Positions 12,162 to 24,400 of a DNA stretch of 64,000 bases are shown piece after piece. Under the pieces are notes generated by a model, which made no database searches, was not told the origin of the DNA, and was given only the letters and a program-made list of their open reading frames with translations. How positions within the stretch are numbered: the stretch's first letter is position 1; every line of letters starts with the position of its first letter. The position numbers were made by a program, and so were the translations under genes. This DNA is from Combretum micranthum (lineage: Eukaryota; Streptophyta; Magnoliopsida; Myrtales; Combretaceae): assembly GCA_024138025.1 (NCBI GenBank), contig JAMXBD010000399.1, positions 248,001-312,000 on the forward strand, read 5' to 3'.

Positions 12162-12460
12162 GGGACTACCCATGCTATTATTGCAACCACCCAATGATCT
12201 TTGTGTAGCATTGTCCCAAGTACAATTGCACCAAGAAAGGATCAGACCATATCGAGGCAATTCTAGTATCGTGTATATTGGGAAATGCCCAATATTCAGT
12301 ACATAAGTACATGTATATACATATGAGTGATAAAATATTTAATTATGCTTTGATACATTCTCAATTTAAAAGTTAAAGTCAATGGATTGAATGTTTGTTG
12401 CATTAGAATTATGGTATGGATGTGATTGAGTGACAATCTATTCACGTGCATGTATTTGTG
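12162..12460 (+). mobile_element. Fragment of a Tekay-like LTR
   Basis: The ATGATCTTTGTGTAGCATT, GTCCCAAG and AATTGCACC words line up with GATGATCCTTGTGTGTCATT, GTCCCTAG and AATTACAC of the LTR at 54921-56909 (about 56140). It is a divergent fragment with unclear ends. Confidence 0.5.
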
Positions 12461-12582
12461 GTATATCATACCGGGTTTCAGCTCAATCTTTTTTTTTTCA
12501 ATTACAAATGATACGCTCTTGACTTGTTTGGATAAAACATTACAATGGACTATAAAAAGAATGTCAGTAGAGAAGATTATTT

Positions 12583-12770
12583 AACTAATCTATTTGTTTG
12601 TATTATGATCGTTTCGGTGTCTTATTTTTATTATTTTCAAATATACTGTTTGTTAAAAAACAAATATAGATGAAAAAAATAACTATTTTTACTCATAAAT
12701 AGATCAAACAAACTAGATACATATGAAAATAAGATACAGATGAAAATCACAAAATTCAAGTCATATGGAG
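12583..12770 (-). repeat. Small dispersed repeat, copy 1 (MITE-like)
   Basis: Its reverse complement matches 27805-27985 over most of its length. Shared parts include TTTGATCTATTTATGAGTAAA, TTTTTTTCATC and TATTTGAAAATAA. About 180 bp, AT-rich, no coding capacity. Superfamily not determined. Confidence 0.6.
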
Positions 12771-15111
12771 ATAGAGACTGCTATTGTGCATATGTTATGG
12801 TCCAAACCTTTGTGGTTTAGTGTCTTATATTCGAGCATGGACCCTCTAATTACTTAGTGATAGATATCATCAATTTTAATTGATGGACTCTCTGAGTCAT
12901 ATAATACTATTGTTGTGTAAGTCTTGTTCACTTGTATGTGCACAGAAGTTGAAAACTATGTGTTTGCTGATCTAAAGTTAATAGTATATGTGTGTGTAAA
13001 TTAATCACTATAATTTATTAAAGTTTGCCGTGGGTTCTATATTTTAGCGCGTCACAAATAATTGTGGGCACATAACAAGCTATAAACAACCTAAATTTAG
13101 GGCGTTGGAGATGAATTGATGCCGGAAGATCCCAAAGAGGTAGGTGGTTTTGAGGAACACCATCATCTAACTTTTTTTCTCCCTTTTAAATTCTTTTTAA
13201 AATATTTTGTACGAAATTATCTGTGCAAAATTGTGAGATTGAAAATGAAAATGTCCACAATTCTAAAGTTGGGGATAACAATTAAAAACTATAAAATTAA
13301 CTGGTATACTTTACGAAGAAGGAAAATAGGACTGCAAAAACTCGTCTAAAATTTTTAGATTTTGGACAAGTTTGTAGTTTGGCATGTACTCCAGTCCTGC
13401 TCCGGCATTTATTGGACTGTTTCTTTCCTATGGACACTATTTACAATAAAGGCTTTCCTTCTTTTAATATCCATTCCATTGCCCCGGATGCAGTATGCCT
13501 CATAATTTCGAATCAAGAAAGGACGTGGAAAAGTAATTTATCATAAGTCACAGGAGGATCCTTTTGACATGAGACAGGAGAATAGTGTATCGGTTTTTCC
13601 TTGTAACATGGAAAGATATTTCGTTCCATCGTGTCTGGGGTTTCCTACCTACAACGGAATAATTTCATGTGCCTCTTTATAAAAAATTAGAAACAGTTAT
13701 GCTTATCTGTTAGCCTACTAATCTACATTATCTACGAAGATCTCAAAGTACTAACGTATCCGGGATGCAAATAAATATAACCCATAGAAGTGGGTTCACT
13801 GTATCCCACCGATCTTGTTATAACTGATTCCTCTTGTCTGTCAAGAGATGCAGCATCTTCTCCTTGATTTCCATGCATTTGACGATAAAAGAATATATGG
13901 GTTTCCACCAAAATCACGAATGCAAAATTATTTTGGTTGGGACTTATTTTTGAGTCACATATGGAAACAAATTGTTTTGCCTTTCAAATTGCATGCTTTT
14001 TATGTTTGGTTCGGTAACATTTTGATTAACAACCATATCTATTAGATTTATTCTTCTTCTTCTTCTAAGTGAATTGATTCAAAATGATACTAACTCATGA
14101 TTAGTAGACGATACACATAATATTGTGATATAATTTAGAATATTATAAATCTATCAATTGTATTAGCTAATGCTATTAACGAAGACTTAGCAATAATTTA
14201 GCTTATATTAATATTAATATTAATATTCATAATCTTTTAAGTGGGTGTAGAGTGAATGAGGCAGGGCAGCATCATCTTTATTGTCATTCAATTGTAGAAA
14301 TCAATTGTCTGAAATTTGCTTTTCAATTATGTTTATTGTTACAATATAAGATAAGTCTAATCTTCTTATATAAAGAAATAAATCCAGTAAATCCAAAATT
14401 CAATCAAGCGGCAACTTTGTATGTTATAAAAATAATGTTTTTTTCTATAAAATTATAATTAGCATCTTTTCAAACGCGCTGGAGAGATAAATGTCATTCA
14501 ATTATAGAAAAGCTATTTCTCCCTTGATTTTAAACACTATCTTTTTATTATAACAATAAAATATTAGTCTAATCTTTCTTATGAAAAAAAAAAAAAAATC
14601 ACAGTGGATCAAAAGAATGGCAACTTCATTTTATAACAATATTGTTTTCCATAAATTTATAATCAACGCATTTTCAAACCACACCCGAGTTTGAAGGAGT
14701 TTGTATCAGCATCCAAAGTTAAATTTATGAGTACGGCTTACGCAACATATATGGAAAAAGATTACACATTTTTTACATTCATATATCGTAAATAATTATT
14801 AACACATAAATGCCTCTTATCTTATAAATCTTGATATTTCTTCAAATTCATTCTGCATTAATCAATAATATATAAATTATTCTACGGAAAAAAATTATAT
14901 AATATATATATATAAATTAAGGTTGGATTCAATTTTTTATACCTACTTTTTATACCGACCAAAGAAGTGAAAAAGAATGATATTGAGATTTTCTAGAACT
15001 TGTATGGTTGCATTAAACAAATATCGTAATTGATATATAAGTATTTGAAAAGTGTGACCATGATTGGACATCAATCAAATTCATTAAATAACCAATAGAA
15101 CAATCATTAAA
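12771..15111. other. Intergenic sequence, no gene recognised
   Basis: AT-rich, with several short open frames of fewer than 80 codons that match nothing I recognise. 13380-13960 is somewhat more balanced in base composition and could be an old coding relic. A (TTAATA)n tract lies near 14200-14228 and poly-A runs near 14583-14598. Confidence 0.5.
14200..14228. repeat. (TTAATA)n short tandem repeat
   Basis: TTAATATTAATATTAATATT, a self-complementary simple repeat. Confidence 0.75.
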
Positions 15112-15325
15112 TGACGTGAATGGTATCTAAATTTTGGTAAAATATATAGTTAGATATCTAAATTTTGAAATCGATTAATTCAATATCCGAACTTTAAAAT
15201 TAACCAATTTGGTACATGAAAAAACTTTTTGTATACGCTAACAAATATCAGAGGTATCGTACGAAAAGTTCTTTTAGGTATTAAATTGATCAATTTCAAA
15301 GTTCAGCATATATTGTTGACATGAA
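15112..15325. repeat. MITE-like inverted-repeat element, copy 1
   Basis: It contains GAATGGTATCTAAATTTTGG at the left and the AATTGATCAATTTCAAAGTT arm at the right, the same arms as the better-preserved copy at 41708-41934. Several GGTA(C/T)CTAAA-type words face each other. Non-coding. Confidence 0.55.
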
Positions 15326-16289
15326 AAAAAAAAAAAAAGAATGGACCATAGAATTTTTCAAAGAATTTATAATTTAATAGCAATACTTAGGAAGAATAGA
15401 TAAGAGAGAAATTTAATATAAAATTCTTTCAACACTTAATAAAAAGAAATTTGATTAGAAAAAGAGACAAAAAAAGAAAAAAAAACAATACAAAAAGGGG
15501 TAGAGAATGTAACAAGCATACCTACAATAATAATCACTCTTTTCTATATTTTATTGAAATATATTATAGAGGAGTAATTTCTTAATACCTAAACATTGAT
15601 GAACCCTAGAATAACTATGTCATTAAGTGATTTACTACTTATTCAATTGAGTTATTATATTTCTTGAATTTATCCATATTGTTTTTAATACTATTAAATC
15701 ATTATTTGTATGCATAAAGATTAAGTGATCATGTGCTTAAATAGATTTGCATAATTAGATAGAGTTGCTTGGAGTCGATGCAATCTTAGAGATGGATTGC
15801 ATAAACTTGTCATATTCAAGTCAACAATGGATATATTAAAGAGTATTGCGATGTTAAGGGTTTTAAATAGGAAATGAGTCCAATTAATTAACATATGGTC
15901 TGAGGATTTTCATCTCAAGAAAGAAATTAATCTAAACTAGGAATTCTCATGGTTTAGAAAAATCAATAAGTAGATTGCATTATTTATGATAAGGCAATAG
16001 TTTTAACAATACATGTCTTACCTTCACTAGTGTATGGTGTGTGTGTGTGTCTGTGTGCTAGAGATGTTACAATGAGACAAAACTTGTCTCTTTTGTTTAT
16101 AAATATGTAAACAAGGACATTGAAATGAGTCTTGTTGTTGAATAAGTTAAAGAAGCAAGTCTCACCTCACTATTATGGTCAACAACAAGGCGGGGATCTT
16201 TTCTCTTTTTCTACGGTAACAATGTAAAGATCAAATCATTTTTAATTGCAACCTAATTATTATTGCGATTTCTAGGTTGTATCATATAT
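15326..16289 (+). other. Probable 5' LTR region of the plus-strand Ty3 relic, unconfirmed
   Basis: This lies upstream of a primer-site-like sequence (16290) and so should hold that element's 5' LTR. No second copy is available to fix its ends. It contains a (GT)n tract at 16037-16058. No coding region is recognised. Confidence 0.3.
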
Positions 16290-16430
16290 TGGGTATTAAA
16301 GCAAACGTTACAACAACGAGAGTAGGTGTTGTGGTGATTATGTGATTGAAGATGTTTGATGAGATTGTACATAGAGGAAACATAGGTGGGTTACCAATTA
16401 ATAGATGTAAAAATCCTATGAATGATATTG
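16290..16430 (+). pseudogene. Ty3 element: eroded primer site and start of gag (part 1)
   Basis: TTGGGTATTAAAGC at about 16290-16305 resembles the initiator-tRNA-Met primer site TGGTATCAGAGC with changes. A short gag beginning follows (a frame with MFDEIVHRGNIGG, then NPMNDI up to 16430). It is interrupted at TATTG (16426-16430) by the minus-strand element, and reading continues in frame at 20176. Confidence 0.6.
16426..16430. repeat. Target-site duplication, left (TATTG)
   Basis: Identical to TATTG at 20171-20175. Both flank the 16431-20170 Ty3 element. Confidence 0.75.
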
Positions 16431-17038
16431 CGATGTGCCAAAAATGCTTTGATACCAAAAATTATGATATGCTTAGGATAGGAATTCCACCAGACAATCA
16501 ATTCTAATGATAAGAATAATGAAGCATAAACTCCATGTATGATGAATTCAATCTTAAAACTTGATTGTAATGAAAAATAAAGATATGAACAATGTTATTG
16601 ATGGATGTTACGCACCAAGAATAACCTAATCTATACTCTCTCTCTCATTTGATATTATGCACAAACAAGATGAAGTGGTTTGTTCGTCACGATCAAAATG
16701 ATTGATAAGAACTGTAATGACTAGCCACAATCCAAGGATTGATAAGAGTATGAAAAATTAGTGAAAACTCCAATTAGGTTTCAAAATTTCAAAGTCTATT
16801 TAAAACTCATTACATATGAGTATTTATAATAGTTCTTAAAATACCTATTAAAATAAACAGAATAAAAAAAAAACAACATAGCAAATTGAATGAAGGGCGG
16901 TAAGTAACATTGCCGGCCTTCAAGTTAAAAGCTGTTGGCCTTTAAACTAGCTTACAAGGAACTTTGCCAGTCTTTAAATTTGCTTCTTTTGGTTCACTCG
17001 TTGCATCTTCTCGAGTCTTCATAGCCTAATTCCCATCA
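16431..17038 (-). repeat. LTR (3' LTR) of the minus-strand Ty3 element
   Basis: On the minus strand it starts TGATGGGAATTAGGC (ending plus position 17038) and runs to TTGGCACAT. It matches about 19585-20170 throughout, for example AATAAAGATATGAACAA and TTGATAAGAGT. GCCGGC lies at 16912-16917 upstream of minus-strand TATAAATA at 16822-16829. Confidence 0.85.
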
Positions 17039-17690
17039 TTCACCCTAGGTTGAAGAAGATTTATCCTCAAATCTGGAAGCTTGAAGAGGACGAACTTCAA
17101 ATTAATGACATACCCCATCTCCTTGAGTAGTAAATAATGAGGAAGCACTGCAATGAAGAGTTAGGAAAGCATAACACATGACCTTCCTCACCATGGTTAT
17201 TCCTCCCAAGTGTTTAAACTCCCCTCTCTTACTAACTCTGGTGACAAAGAAGGTATCTCCAACCCATAATGCTCCACTATATTCCTAACCAGATGAATAC
17301 ACTCTTCTAATAAATAAAACCATCCCTAGTAGCCCAATGAGTATATGTAAAGAATTTATATGGATATATAGTAAAATGAACCTAATACCCATCACCATAT
17401 CCTCACACTATTATAAGCCTATTCATAAATATATTCCTTTTCTCTTGTATGGTACTCATCTGACTCTGAGTGATTCGAATCTCTCTAGGCTTCATAAGAT
17501 GTAAAACAATACTCTTACCATTTCTCTGAAAAGCATAGCTGTTAAAGTATTCATCATGGATAAATCGATTATCAAATAGCTAAGGCCTCCGAAAGATTAT
17601 TTGAGAAGCACTCATAGGTAAAACATAATAAATTACCTCATCTTGATGCCTATCCTTAATAGAGATTGGTGCCTTAGCCTAGAAATCAAC
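17039..17690 (-). pseudogene. Ty3 pol remnant (3' end of the polyprotein)
   Basis: Just inside the 3' LTR the minus strand reads like the extreme C-terminus of a Ty3 polyprotein (a DLRINLLQP-like tail near 17045-17080), followed rightwards by broken frames. RT and RNase H motifs are not found, so most of pol has been deleted between here and the protease. Confidence 0.45.
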
Positions 17691-17940
17691 AAATAGGCAA
17701 CCTTGATCGTTTAGCCACTGAAGTTTATATGGCCTAGGATGTGAAATAATATGAAATTGCAACATTGCAACCATGGAAGCCACTACCATGTTTTTGCAAC
17801 CCCCATTATCGATAAAGAGGACACAAAGATTGCTCGCAATTATGCAACCAATGTAGAATAGATTTTCCCTCTGCTCATCACAAACTAAAGATATAGAAGA
17901 CAAATTTTGTCTCAACACTAAACTCATTAAATCTTCCTTC
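17691..17940 (-). pseudogene. Ty3 aspartic protease relic
   Basis: The minus-strand frame includes QRENLFYIGC, a VLFIDNGGC segment where the Ty3 protease D-S/G-G motif belongs, then HPRPYKLQWLNDQG, a segment highly typical of plant Ty3 proteases. It is 82 codons long and open, but the gag frame joining it is broken. A plus-strand homologue of the same region lies at 23987-24169. Confidence 0.85.
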
Positions 17941-18087
17941 CCTAGTTTTTCAAATGTATTGGCCTCCTTACCCTCATATTAAGCATTGAAAGCAACGAGC
18001 AACTTTATAAGACCTTGCTCAGTTTCATCTTCTTCTTCTCCAACAAGTCTCCCATTAGTGATAGTCATCACTTGTTTGTTAGGGTAC

Positions 18088-18133
18088 TAAGAAGCAATAT
18101 GCCCATAACCTTGACACTTGAAACACTTCACGT
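18088..18133 (-). pseudogene. Ty3 gag zinc knuckle (CCHC), damaged
   Basis: The minus strand reads KCFKCQGYGHIAS, then a stop, then Y where the last cysteine is expected. The first three ligands (C, C, H) are kept. The stop and the C-to-Y change inactivate it. Confidence 0.85.
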
Positions 18134-19560
18134 CTCTACTTTTCTTCCCAGAACTACCAATAACATTTCTTTTATACTTAGCAGTCACTACAGTCTTGCT
18201 AGAATCATTAGTAGATTTCTCTGCTCACTTATCAATTGTCACTTCTTCCTAAAGTTATGATCAACATCAATTCCCTACTATCAAATACTAGAGATTTGGA
18301 ATAACCTCCAAATGTGTTAGAAGAAAACCTGTCAGATGTTGCTCTATATAGATTAGAACAGTTTTGTCTCTTAACTTTTAAAGCCAATTGGATGGCCTCT
18401 TCAAATGTATTATAACACTGTAGCTCAATGATACAAGCTATCTCATATTTAAGCCCAAAACAAAGCGTGCCATAGTTTTCTTAGGGGGTTCGATGGCCTT
18501 ACATTATATCATTAATGTTTCAAATTCTTAGATATACTCATCCACATTTTTCCATCCTATCTCAAAGTCTGGAGACGTATAAACCACGTGCTTGTAATTA
18601 TCCAGGATAAATCTTTGCCTCAAAATTCACTTCATATCCTGCCATGTCCTAATCTCAATCTCTCTATCCCTTCTTCGACTGACAACTATATTTTTCCACC
18701 CCAAGGCAACGTACCCTATAAACTCAATAGCCGTCAATCATACCCTAGTGTGGTCATCGATTTCCTAACACTTAAATTGCCCTTCAAACCTTATCCTCCG
18801 AATCTGGGTAATTATCAGTAGATCCTCTTCCAACAAACGACACATCTACAGTTTCACATATTCTAGTCCCCTAGGTAGTCGGAACTCAACGTCATAATCA
18901 TACTCATCCTCAAAATCATCTCTCTTCCTTCAAAATAGACATAGTCATTATCCTTATACTTCCTCTATTACCTCCTTCTACTCCTTCCCTTTTTTCATCA
19001 TTAACTACACCTGGAGGTACCGTCTGTTGGTTAATCATTAGCGATGGTGCTTGTTGGTTGATCACTGGCTATTGGGATAAAGCCATATGATCCATCCGTG
19101 TCTCCATGATGGTGACAATTGTGGTCAAATCATGTAAGCTTTTATAATGATCTTCTACCACCTACAACATGACGAACTTGACTTCGTCCAACCTAGCTAT
19201 TACCGTCATTTCCCACATGCCCATTAACACTATCATGTCACATGATTCGTTCCTTCTAGGTGGTTCAGGCAATATATCAAACACTTGATGGGTAGAACCA
19301 ATTCTAACCTCTAAATCACAATACAATATACCAACCCTTCCGATCTCACACACAACACACACCGCACTACAATGCAACCACAACTTAATCCTCTGATTCA
19401 ATCTCACACACTTCAAAACAAGTTCAACACACAGAAACCCTAATCCTCAATCTCAGTAGTTACCAACAATAATACCACCAACAATTCACAATCGGCGGGA
19501 TAACTCAATAACAATGTAAAAGATCATAACTTCATACTTACTGATCGTCCCATCGTTGTA
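18134..19560 (-). pseudogene. Ty3 gag relic
   Basis: Located between the primer site (19566) and the zinc knuckle on the minus strand. Broken frames read like Ty3 gag. 19162-19416 holds an open stretch of 84 codons near the N-terminal side; about 18300-18700 corresponds to the capsid C-terminal part. Multiple stops are present. The assignment relies on its order between primer site and protease more than on strong motifs. Confidence 0.6.
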
Positions 19561-19565
19561 GCCTA

Positions 19566-19577
19566 GCTCTGATACCA
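19566..19577 (-). other. Primer-binding site (initiator tRNA-Met)
   Basis: The minus strand reads TGGTATCAGAGC exactly, about 8 bp inside the LTR end, as expected for plant LTR retrotransposons. Confidence 0.9.
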
Positions 19578-19584
19578 AAAATTA

Positions 19585-20170
19585 TAATGTGCCAGGAATG
19601 CTAAATGTTCCGATACCAAAAATTATGGTGTGCCTGGGGTAAGAATTCTACTAGACATTCAATTCTAATAATAAGAATAATGAAGCACAAACTCCGTGTA
19701 TGGTGAATTCAGTCTTGAAACTTAATTGCAATGAAAAATAAAGATATGAACAACGTTATTGATGGATATTACGCACTAAGAATAACCTGATCTGCACTCT
19801 CTCCCGTTTGATATTACGCATAAACAAGATGAAGTGGTTTATTCACCATAATCAAAATGGTTGATAAGAACTATAATAACTTGCCACAATCCAAGGATTG
19901 ATAAGAGTGTGGAAAATTAGAGAAAACTCCAATTAGGTTTCAAAATATCAAAGTCCATCTTAAACTCATTACATTGAATATTTATAGTATTTCTTCAAAT
20001 ACCTATTGAAATAAACAAAATAAAAAAAAACGACATAGCAAATTGAATGAAGGCCGACAAGTAATGCCCTGGCCTTTAAATTGGCTCCCAAGGAACATTG
20101 TGATCTTCAACTTTGCTTCTTTGCTCTGCTTGCTACATAATTTCAACTCTTCATAGCTTGATTCCCATCA
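19585..20170 (-). repeat. LTR (5' LTR) of the minus-strand Ty3 element
   Basis: Direct-repeat partner of 16431-17038. On the minus strand it begins TGATGGGAATCAAGC. Minus-strand TATAAATA lies at 19979-19986, with a diverged GGCCGACAAG/CCTGGCC block upstream (20050-20110). Confidence 0.85.
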
Positions 20171-20175
20171 TATTG
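20171..20175. repeat. Target-site duplication, right (TATTG)
   Basis: Matches 16426-16430 exactly. Confidence 0.75.
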
Positions 20176-20693
20176 AATTGACTACAAATCAATGTATTAA
20201 TGAATTATCAGCCATGCTACATAGATTGATGGCATCTTAACAAATATTGTACAACATTTAGATACGTACACAAATGCACCAACTCTGTGAGTAGAGAAGG
20301 ATGAAAAGTAGTTAGCGAAAGGTGTTGATGCTAATTTTAAGGAGGCTAATTTGAATGGTAGAGGATGTACATTAAATCAATATGTGAATTTTAAGATCGA
20401 GATTCCATCTTTTTTCTATGGGATGATCACTTAATGATTGGTTATATTTGGAATAGCAAGTGGTGCAGATTTTTAAGTGTTGCGTATATGATTATCTTAT
20501 TGAAATGTGGTTTACAACCATGAAATTTTCTAGTTATGCTACCTTGTGTTGGTGTAATATCCTTATTCAAAGGAGGATAAATGGATAGGTTAAGATTACT
20601 ACATAGTGAAGGATGAAATAGATTATGAACTAAAAGTTTGTTCCAGATTACTACCAACAAAAATTATTTTTAAGGTTGTAGGTGTTTCAACAT
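20176..20693 (+). pseudogene. Ty3 gag relic, plus strand (part 2)
   Basis: It continues the gag frame broken at 16430 (ELTTNQCINELSAMLHRLMA directly after the TATTG duplication). Further on, an NQYVNFKIEIPSFFYG segment resembles the conserved gag IKMKIPSFQG start of plant Ty3 capsids. It is interrupted at AACAT (20689-20693) by the solo LTR. Stops are present. Confidence 0.7.
20689..20693. repeat. Target-site duplication, left (AACAT)
   Basis: Identical to AACAT at 23342-23346. Confidence 0.8.
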
Positions 20694-23341
20694 TGAAATA
20701 GCCATGAGTTTCCCAATTTGTATTTTATAAATGTGTTAATGAATTTATGCATGATTATGAAGCATAATGAATATGATTTATGCTAGTATATGATATAAGT
20801 GTTGCGTTAATGTGTTTAAATATTGATATATCTTAGTGTAATTAAATATTGAGTTTATAAATTTATATATGTAGTGAAGTGTATGAAAATTTATTTGAAA
20901 CAAGTTAAATATGTTTAATACATAATTCCACTTTGAGCAGAAAATTTTGGCCTAAATAAGCCTTAGTTGCATTAATTATAGGCAAAAAAATTTAGCTCAA
21001 ACCCAAAATAATTAAAGCCCACATTTTTAGTAGCCAAAAGTCAATATTTAGATAATTATCAATTCTGAATTGTGCAAAATTCGTGTGAAAAATCAAACAA
21101 GCTAAAGTGACCTAAAATAGAAGCCAAAAACACCATTTTTGGCCTTCCAAAGCTCACCCAACCCAAGTCCAAACATTTCCTATATTCTTCTTAAGCAAGA
21201 CCTTCATTTCCTTGTGGCAAAATCATAAAGACAAGTCCAAGATTCTAAATGTATATATTTGTTATGTTAAGAACATATTTGATAGTTTAAGGTTAGGTTA
21301 GAATATGAATTTTATGTTAATATGAATTTTGATGATATGCATGTGTTAATTAGGTATTGAATGAATATCTTGATGGTTTATAAATTGATATTTGTGCTAA
21401 GTAAGTAATACGTAGTGTTGGAGTAAATGGGTTGGGAATGAGTAGAGTAGAGATGGTTTTGAGTAGTAATTTTGCATTGTGAATGGTTGAATGAGGAATC
21501 TTGTTTGACATGGTAAACATAGATGTTTAATGAGTTCAAAGTGAATATTATGTGTATTAAAAGGAGTTAGGATACATATGGGTTGAAAATCAGTGTTGGA
21601 AATGTGTTTGGAGATGAGAAATGTAGTAAAAATGTTGTGTTTTAAAACAGGGAGGCCTGAATTTTTTGAAAATTTGTACTGCAGTGTACGCCGTCCCAAT
21701 GCCGCCAGCGTAAGGGTAAACATTGCCGGCGTATATGGCAACACTGCCGATGTTAGGGGTATCCACGGGTATGGAGCAACCTTGTGGAACTCTAGGAAAT
21801 TTTGGAAAATTGGAATCACAGTCTACACCGGCTCAAAGCCTCCGGCGTAGACTATAACGCTATCAGCATATTGTTGAATACTACCAGCAATGGCAAACGT
21901 TGAGTTTTAGTGCGGAGTGCACCGGATCAACATCGTCGGCGTTGGAGGCCGATGTGTTTCCTGTAGTTTTTATTTTCAAAAACTTCCTCCAATATTTTTC
22001 AAAGCTTGATATATGATCAATTAAATATTTGTTGAGTATTGTATGATATTATATGATGTTTAAATGCTATGTTATGACTTCGTAATTAATTTATTTGAAT
22101 TTCTTTTATTGGTTATGTATGAAATTAGTTGAGTTGTGCTTAAACTAAGTAAGAAATTTAATATTTTTTTGTACAGTGATAGATCCTCACTCGGCTAATC
22201 CTATTAGTTCCCGAGCAATTTTAGGTAGGCAGTAACTTGCTTGATTCTTTGTTAGGATAGGCATTCCTTAAAGTTACTTTAAATTAAGGAAATTTAATAA
22301 TTACTTGTATGAGTGTTTTTTACACCGTTAAATTTGGTTCGAAGAGCGGTACCTTGCTCGGATTAGGGGCATGATAGTTTTAGGCACTTAGATCACCCTT
22401 GTCATTTTGAAATGACTTTTATAAGTGGTTCAGTGGATAATTGATAGGGTATTCGGTATTGGTATAACACTTGCTTATTCTTGAAAGGATGTAATATCAT
22501 TTAATTCAATGTTTATGGGAACACTTAAATTAGGTGATATTATGGATTGAGTTAAGTAAAGTCGAGAAACGGTTGAGAACCCTAAATGAGATTACTTTTT
22601 CGTTTTGGATAAAATTATCTAGGGGATATAAGTATCTGAGCTACTTATATCAACCCCCTGAGCTTCGTGATCGTTATTCAGGTTCCCTAGAAATCCTTAT
22701 TGTCCGGAGTTTGAATACTCCAGTGTTATTTGGCTAACTAAAGATTAACTAATAATCTAATGACTGTTGCATTTGCATTTAGTTTAAGTATGTGTGGATC
22801 ACTTCGCATTTGTATTCGTTACTTGTGTTTGGGCCTTTGGCTCATACTTTAACTATTTTAAGTGACGATCAAGATGAGTTTTACGCAAATATGGGTTATG
22901 GTACCGAATTTGAGGATTTCCTAGATGACCAGGAGGATTAGATATGACTATGGACTAGGATGGAGTTCCTCACTTGTAATAGACTAGTTATGAAATATTT
23001 TAATGTTTAGATTATATGATTAGGCAGAATTACCTTTTGTGGCTTTTGTTTAAGGCTTGTAAAAAGCCTTTCTTTGTAATATCTAAACCAAGCTATATGT
23101 ATATCTTGAACTTATTCCCCTTGTAATATATGATAAATATGATGTTGTGTTTTTATTACAAATTTTACATAAAAAGAAATTAATAGTTTTCAAATTTATT
23201 AGTTGAGATATTGTGGGTTTAGGCAAATAATACTTTAAACATTTCTTCTAGGACAACCTTATATATAATTCTATAGATTATATGTGGTTGGGGAGCTGTT
23301 ATTACCTATTTTTATTATAGGAGTGACAGCGGGTCCTTACA
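20694..23341 (+). mobile_element. Solo LTR, 2.65 kb, inserted in Ty3 gag
   Basis: It starts TGAAATAGCC, ends GGTCCTTACA and is flanked by perfect AACAT duplications. The Ty3 gag relic resumes right after it. No internal coding domain. It contains a GC-rich block with GCCGGC at 21725-21730 and several CCGGCGTAG or CACCGG words (21680-21960), then a TATA-like GATATATG near 22010. Strand is inferred from this order. Family not identified. Confidence 0.85.
21680..21960. promoter_or_regulatory. GCCGGC-rich block of the 2.65 kb LTR
   Basis: Words include GTACGCCGTCCC, ATTGCCGGCGTATATGG, CTCCGGCGTAGAC, GCACCGGATC and CGTCGGCGTTGG. This is much richer in GC than the flanks, and similar words occur in other LTR families of this window just before their TATA boxes. 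Regulatory function is inference. Confidence 0.45.
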
Positions 23342-23346
23342 AACAT
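23342..23346. repeat. Target-site duplication, right (AACAT)
   Basis: Matches 20689-20693. Confidence 0.8.
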
Positions 23347-24400
23347 GGAGGAATGAGTGTAGATGATCGAGCATTAGATTTAATATGGATGCCATAGAAA
23401 CAAAATATAGTCTAATTTATTGTAGCGCTAAAGTATGAAATTGGTAGTGTTGTTGAACCCCAGAGCTTTATAATAGAGGAGGCAATCAAACTAGTTTAAA
23501 AGTTAAGAGGCAAAGAAGGAGAATTCCTTACAATATTCCTTTCACCTAACTAAAATCTTGAATCCTTGTAACTTAGTCAGTGGAATTGACTAGAAGATTA
23601 ATAAAAGAGACCATAAGAGTGAAGAAAAGATAGAGAAACGAGATGGTTATAAGGGAAGGTAACTGCCAACCCTAATGCTCATGTAACTGAAAAGCAAAAG
23701 ATTAGCAAAAGGGATAGATACATAAAGTATTCCAAGTATCTTAGTTATGGTCACCTAGCTATTGAATGCTTAAACCTGAGGGCCATTATTACTATAGAAG
23801 ATGCTCTAGAAGTAGAAATTATAAATAAGCATGAAGTGAATGACATTATAGGAGATGTTAAGCATATCCTTTATACTTTGACAAGGATGTAGATAGCACA
23901 GTAGGGTGCAAAAGAAGGCAATGCCCATGGTGCTTTAGTATAATTCGCACATCACCGCTACTGCTAATATAGTATAGAGGGAAAATTTGTTCTTCATCAT
24001 TTGTCTCATTCAAGGTGTGGTATTTGCTATGATGAATAATGGTGAGAGTTGCACCAACATTGCTATCATCTCTGAGGTTGACAAATTAAGGTTACCTATA
24101 ATAGAATGCCCACATCCCTATAATTTGCACTCGCTAAATGATCATGAAAAGGAACTTGTCTCAAAGTAGGTAAATCTTCCTATTTCCATTCTTAATAAAT
24201 ATGTGGATGGGGTATCACGTGACACCATGCCCAAGACAACATCACAGGTATTGTTAGGTCATTTATGGCTATTTCATAGGAGCTCATTCATGATGGATTC
24301 CAATATTGGGAAGGATGGAGAAAAGGTAGTACTTACCCATGAGTTCTGTTGAGATAAAGAATACATACTAAGATCAACCTACCTCAAATTGGAGTTCTAA
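23347..24400 (+). pseudogene. Ty3 gag C-terminus, zinc knuckle and protease relic (part 3)
   Basis: After the solo LTR the plus strand carries the capsid C-terminal region (a KYEIGSVVEPQSF-like segment near 23430-23480) and a decayed zinc knuckle near 23735-23775, in which YSKYLSYGHLAIEC keeps only H and the last C. The protease relic with MNNGESCTNIA and PHPYNLHSLNDHEKE follows at 23987-24169. To about 24300 there is a segment resembling the next conserved protease part (LLGHLWLF). RT is not recognised beyond 24400. Many stops; inactive. Confidence 0.8.

Larger units (their letters stand above)
16431..20170 (-). mobile_element. Minus-strand Ty3/gypsy element with both LTRs, pol mostly deleted
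   Basis: Two direct repeats of about 0.6 kb (16431-17038 and about 19585-20170) bound it. A perfect primer-binding site lies on the minus strand at 19566-19577, and TATTG duplications lie outside. The inner 2.5 kb encodes, right to left, gag, a zinc knuckle and an aspartic protease, then a short pol end. RT, RNase H and most of integrase are missing, so it is an internally deleted or non-autonomous copy. The LTR pair differs at many sites, indicating age. It sits inside gag of another, plus-strand Ty3 relic. Confidence 0.85.

Noticed and set aside
21397..21850. 140 codon minus frame and 85 codon plus frame in the 2.65 kb LTR
   Set aside because: They overlap on opposite strands in the GC-rich block of a solo LTR bounded by perfect target duplications. 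Not gene-like.
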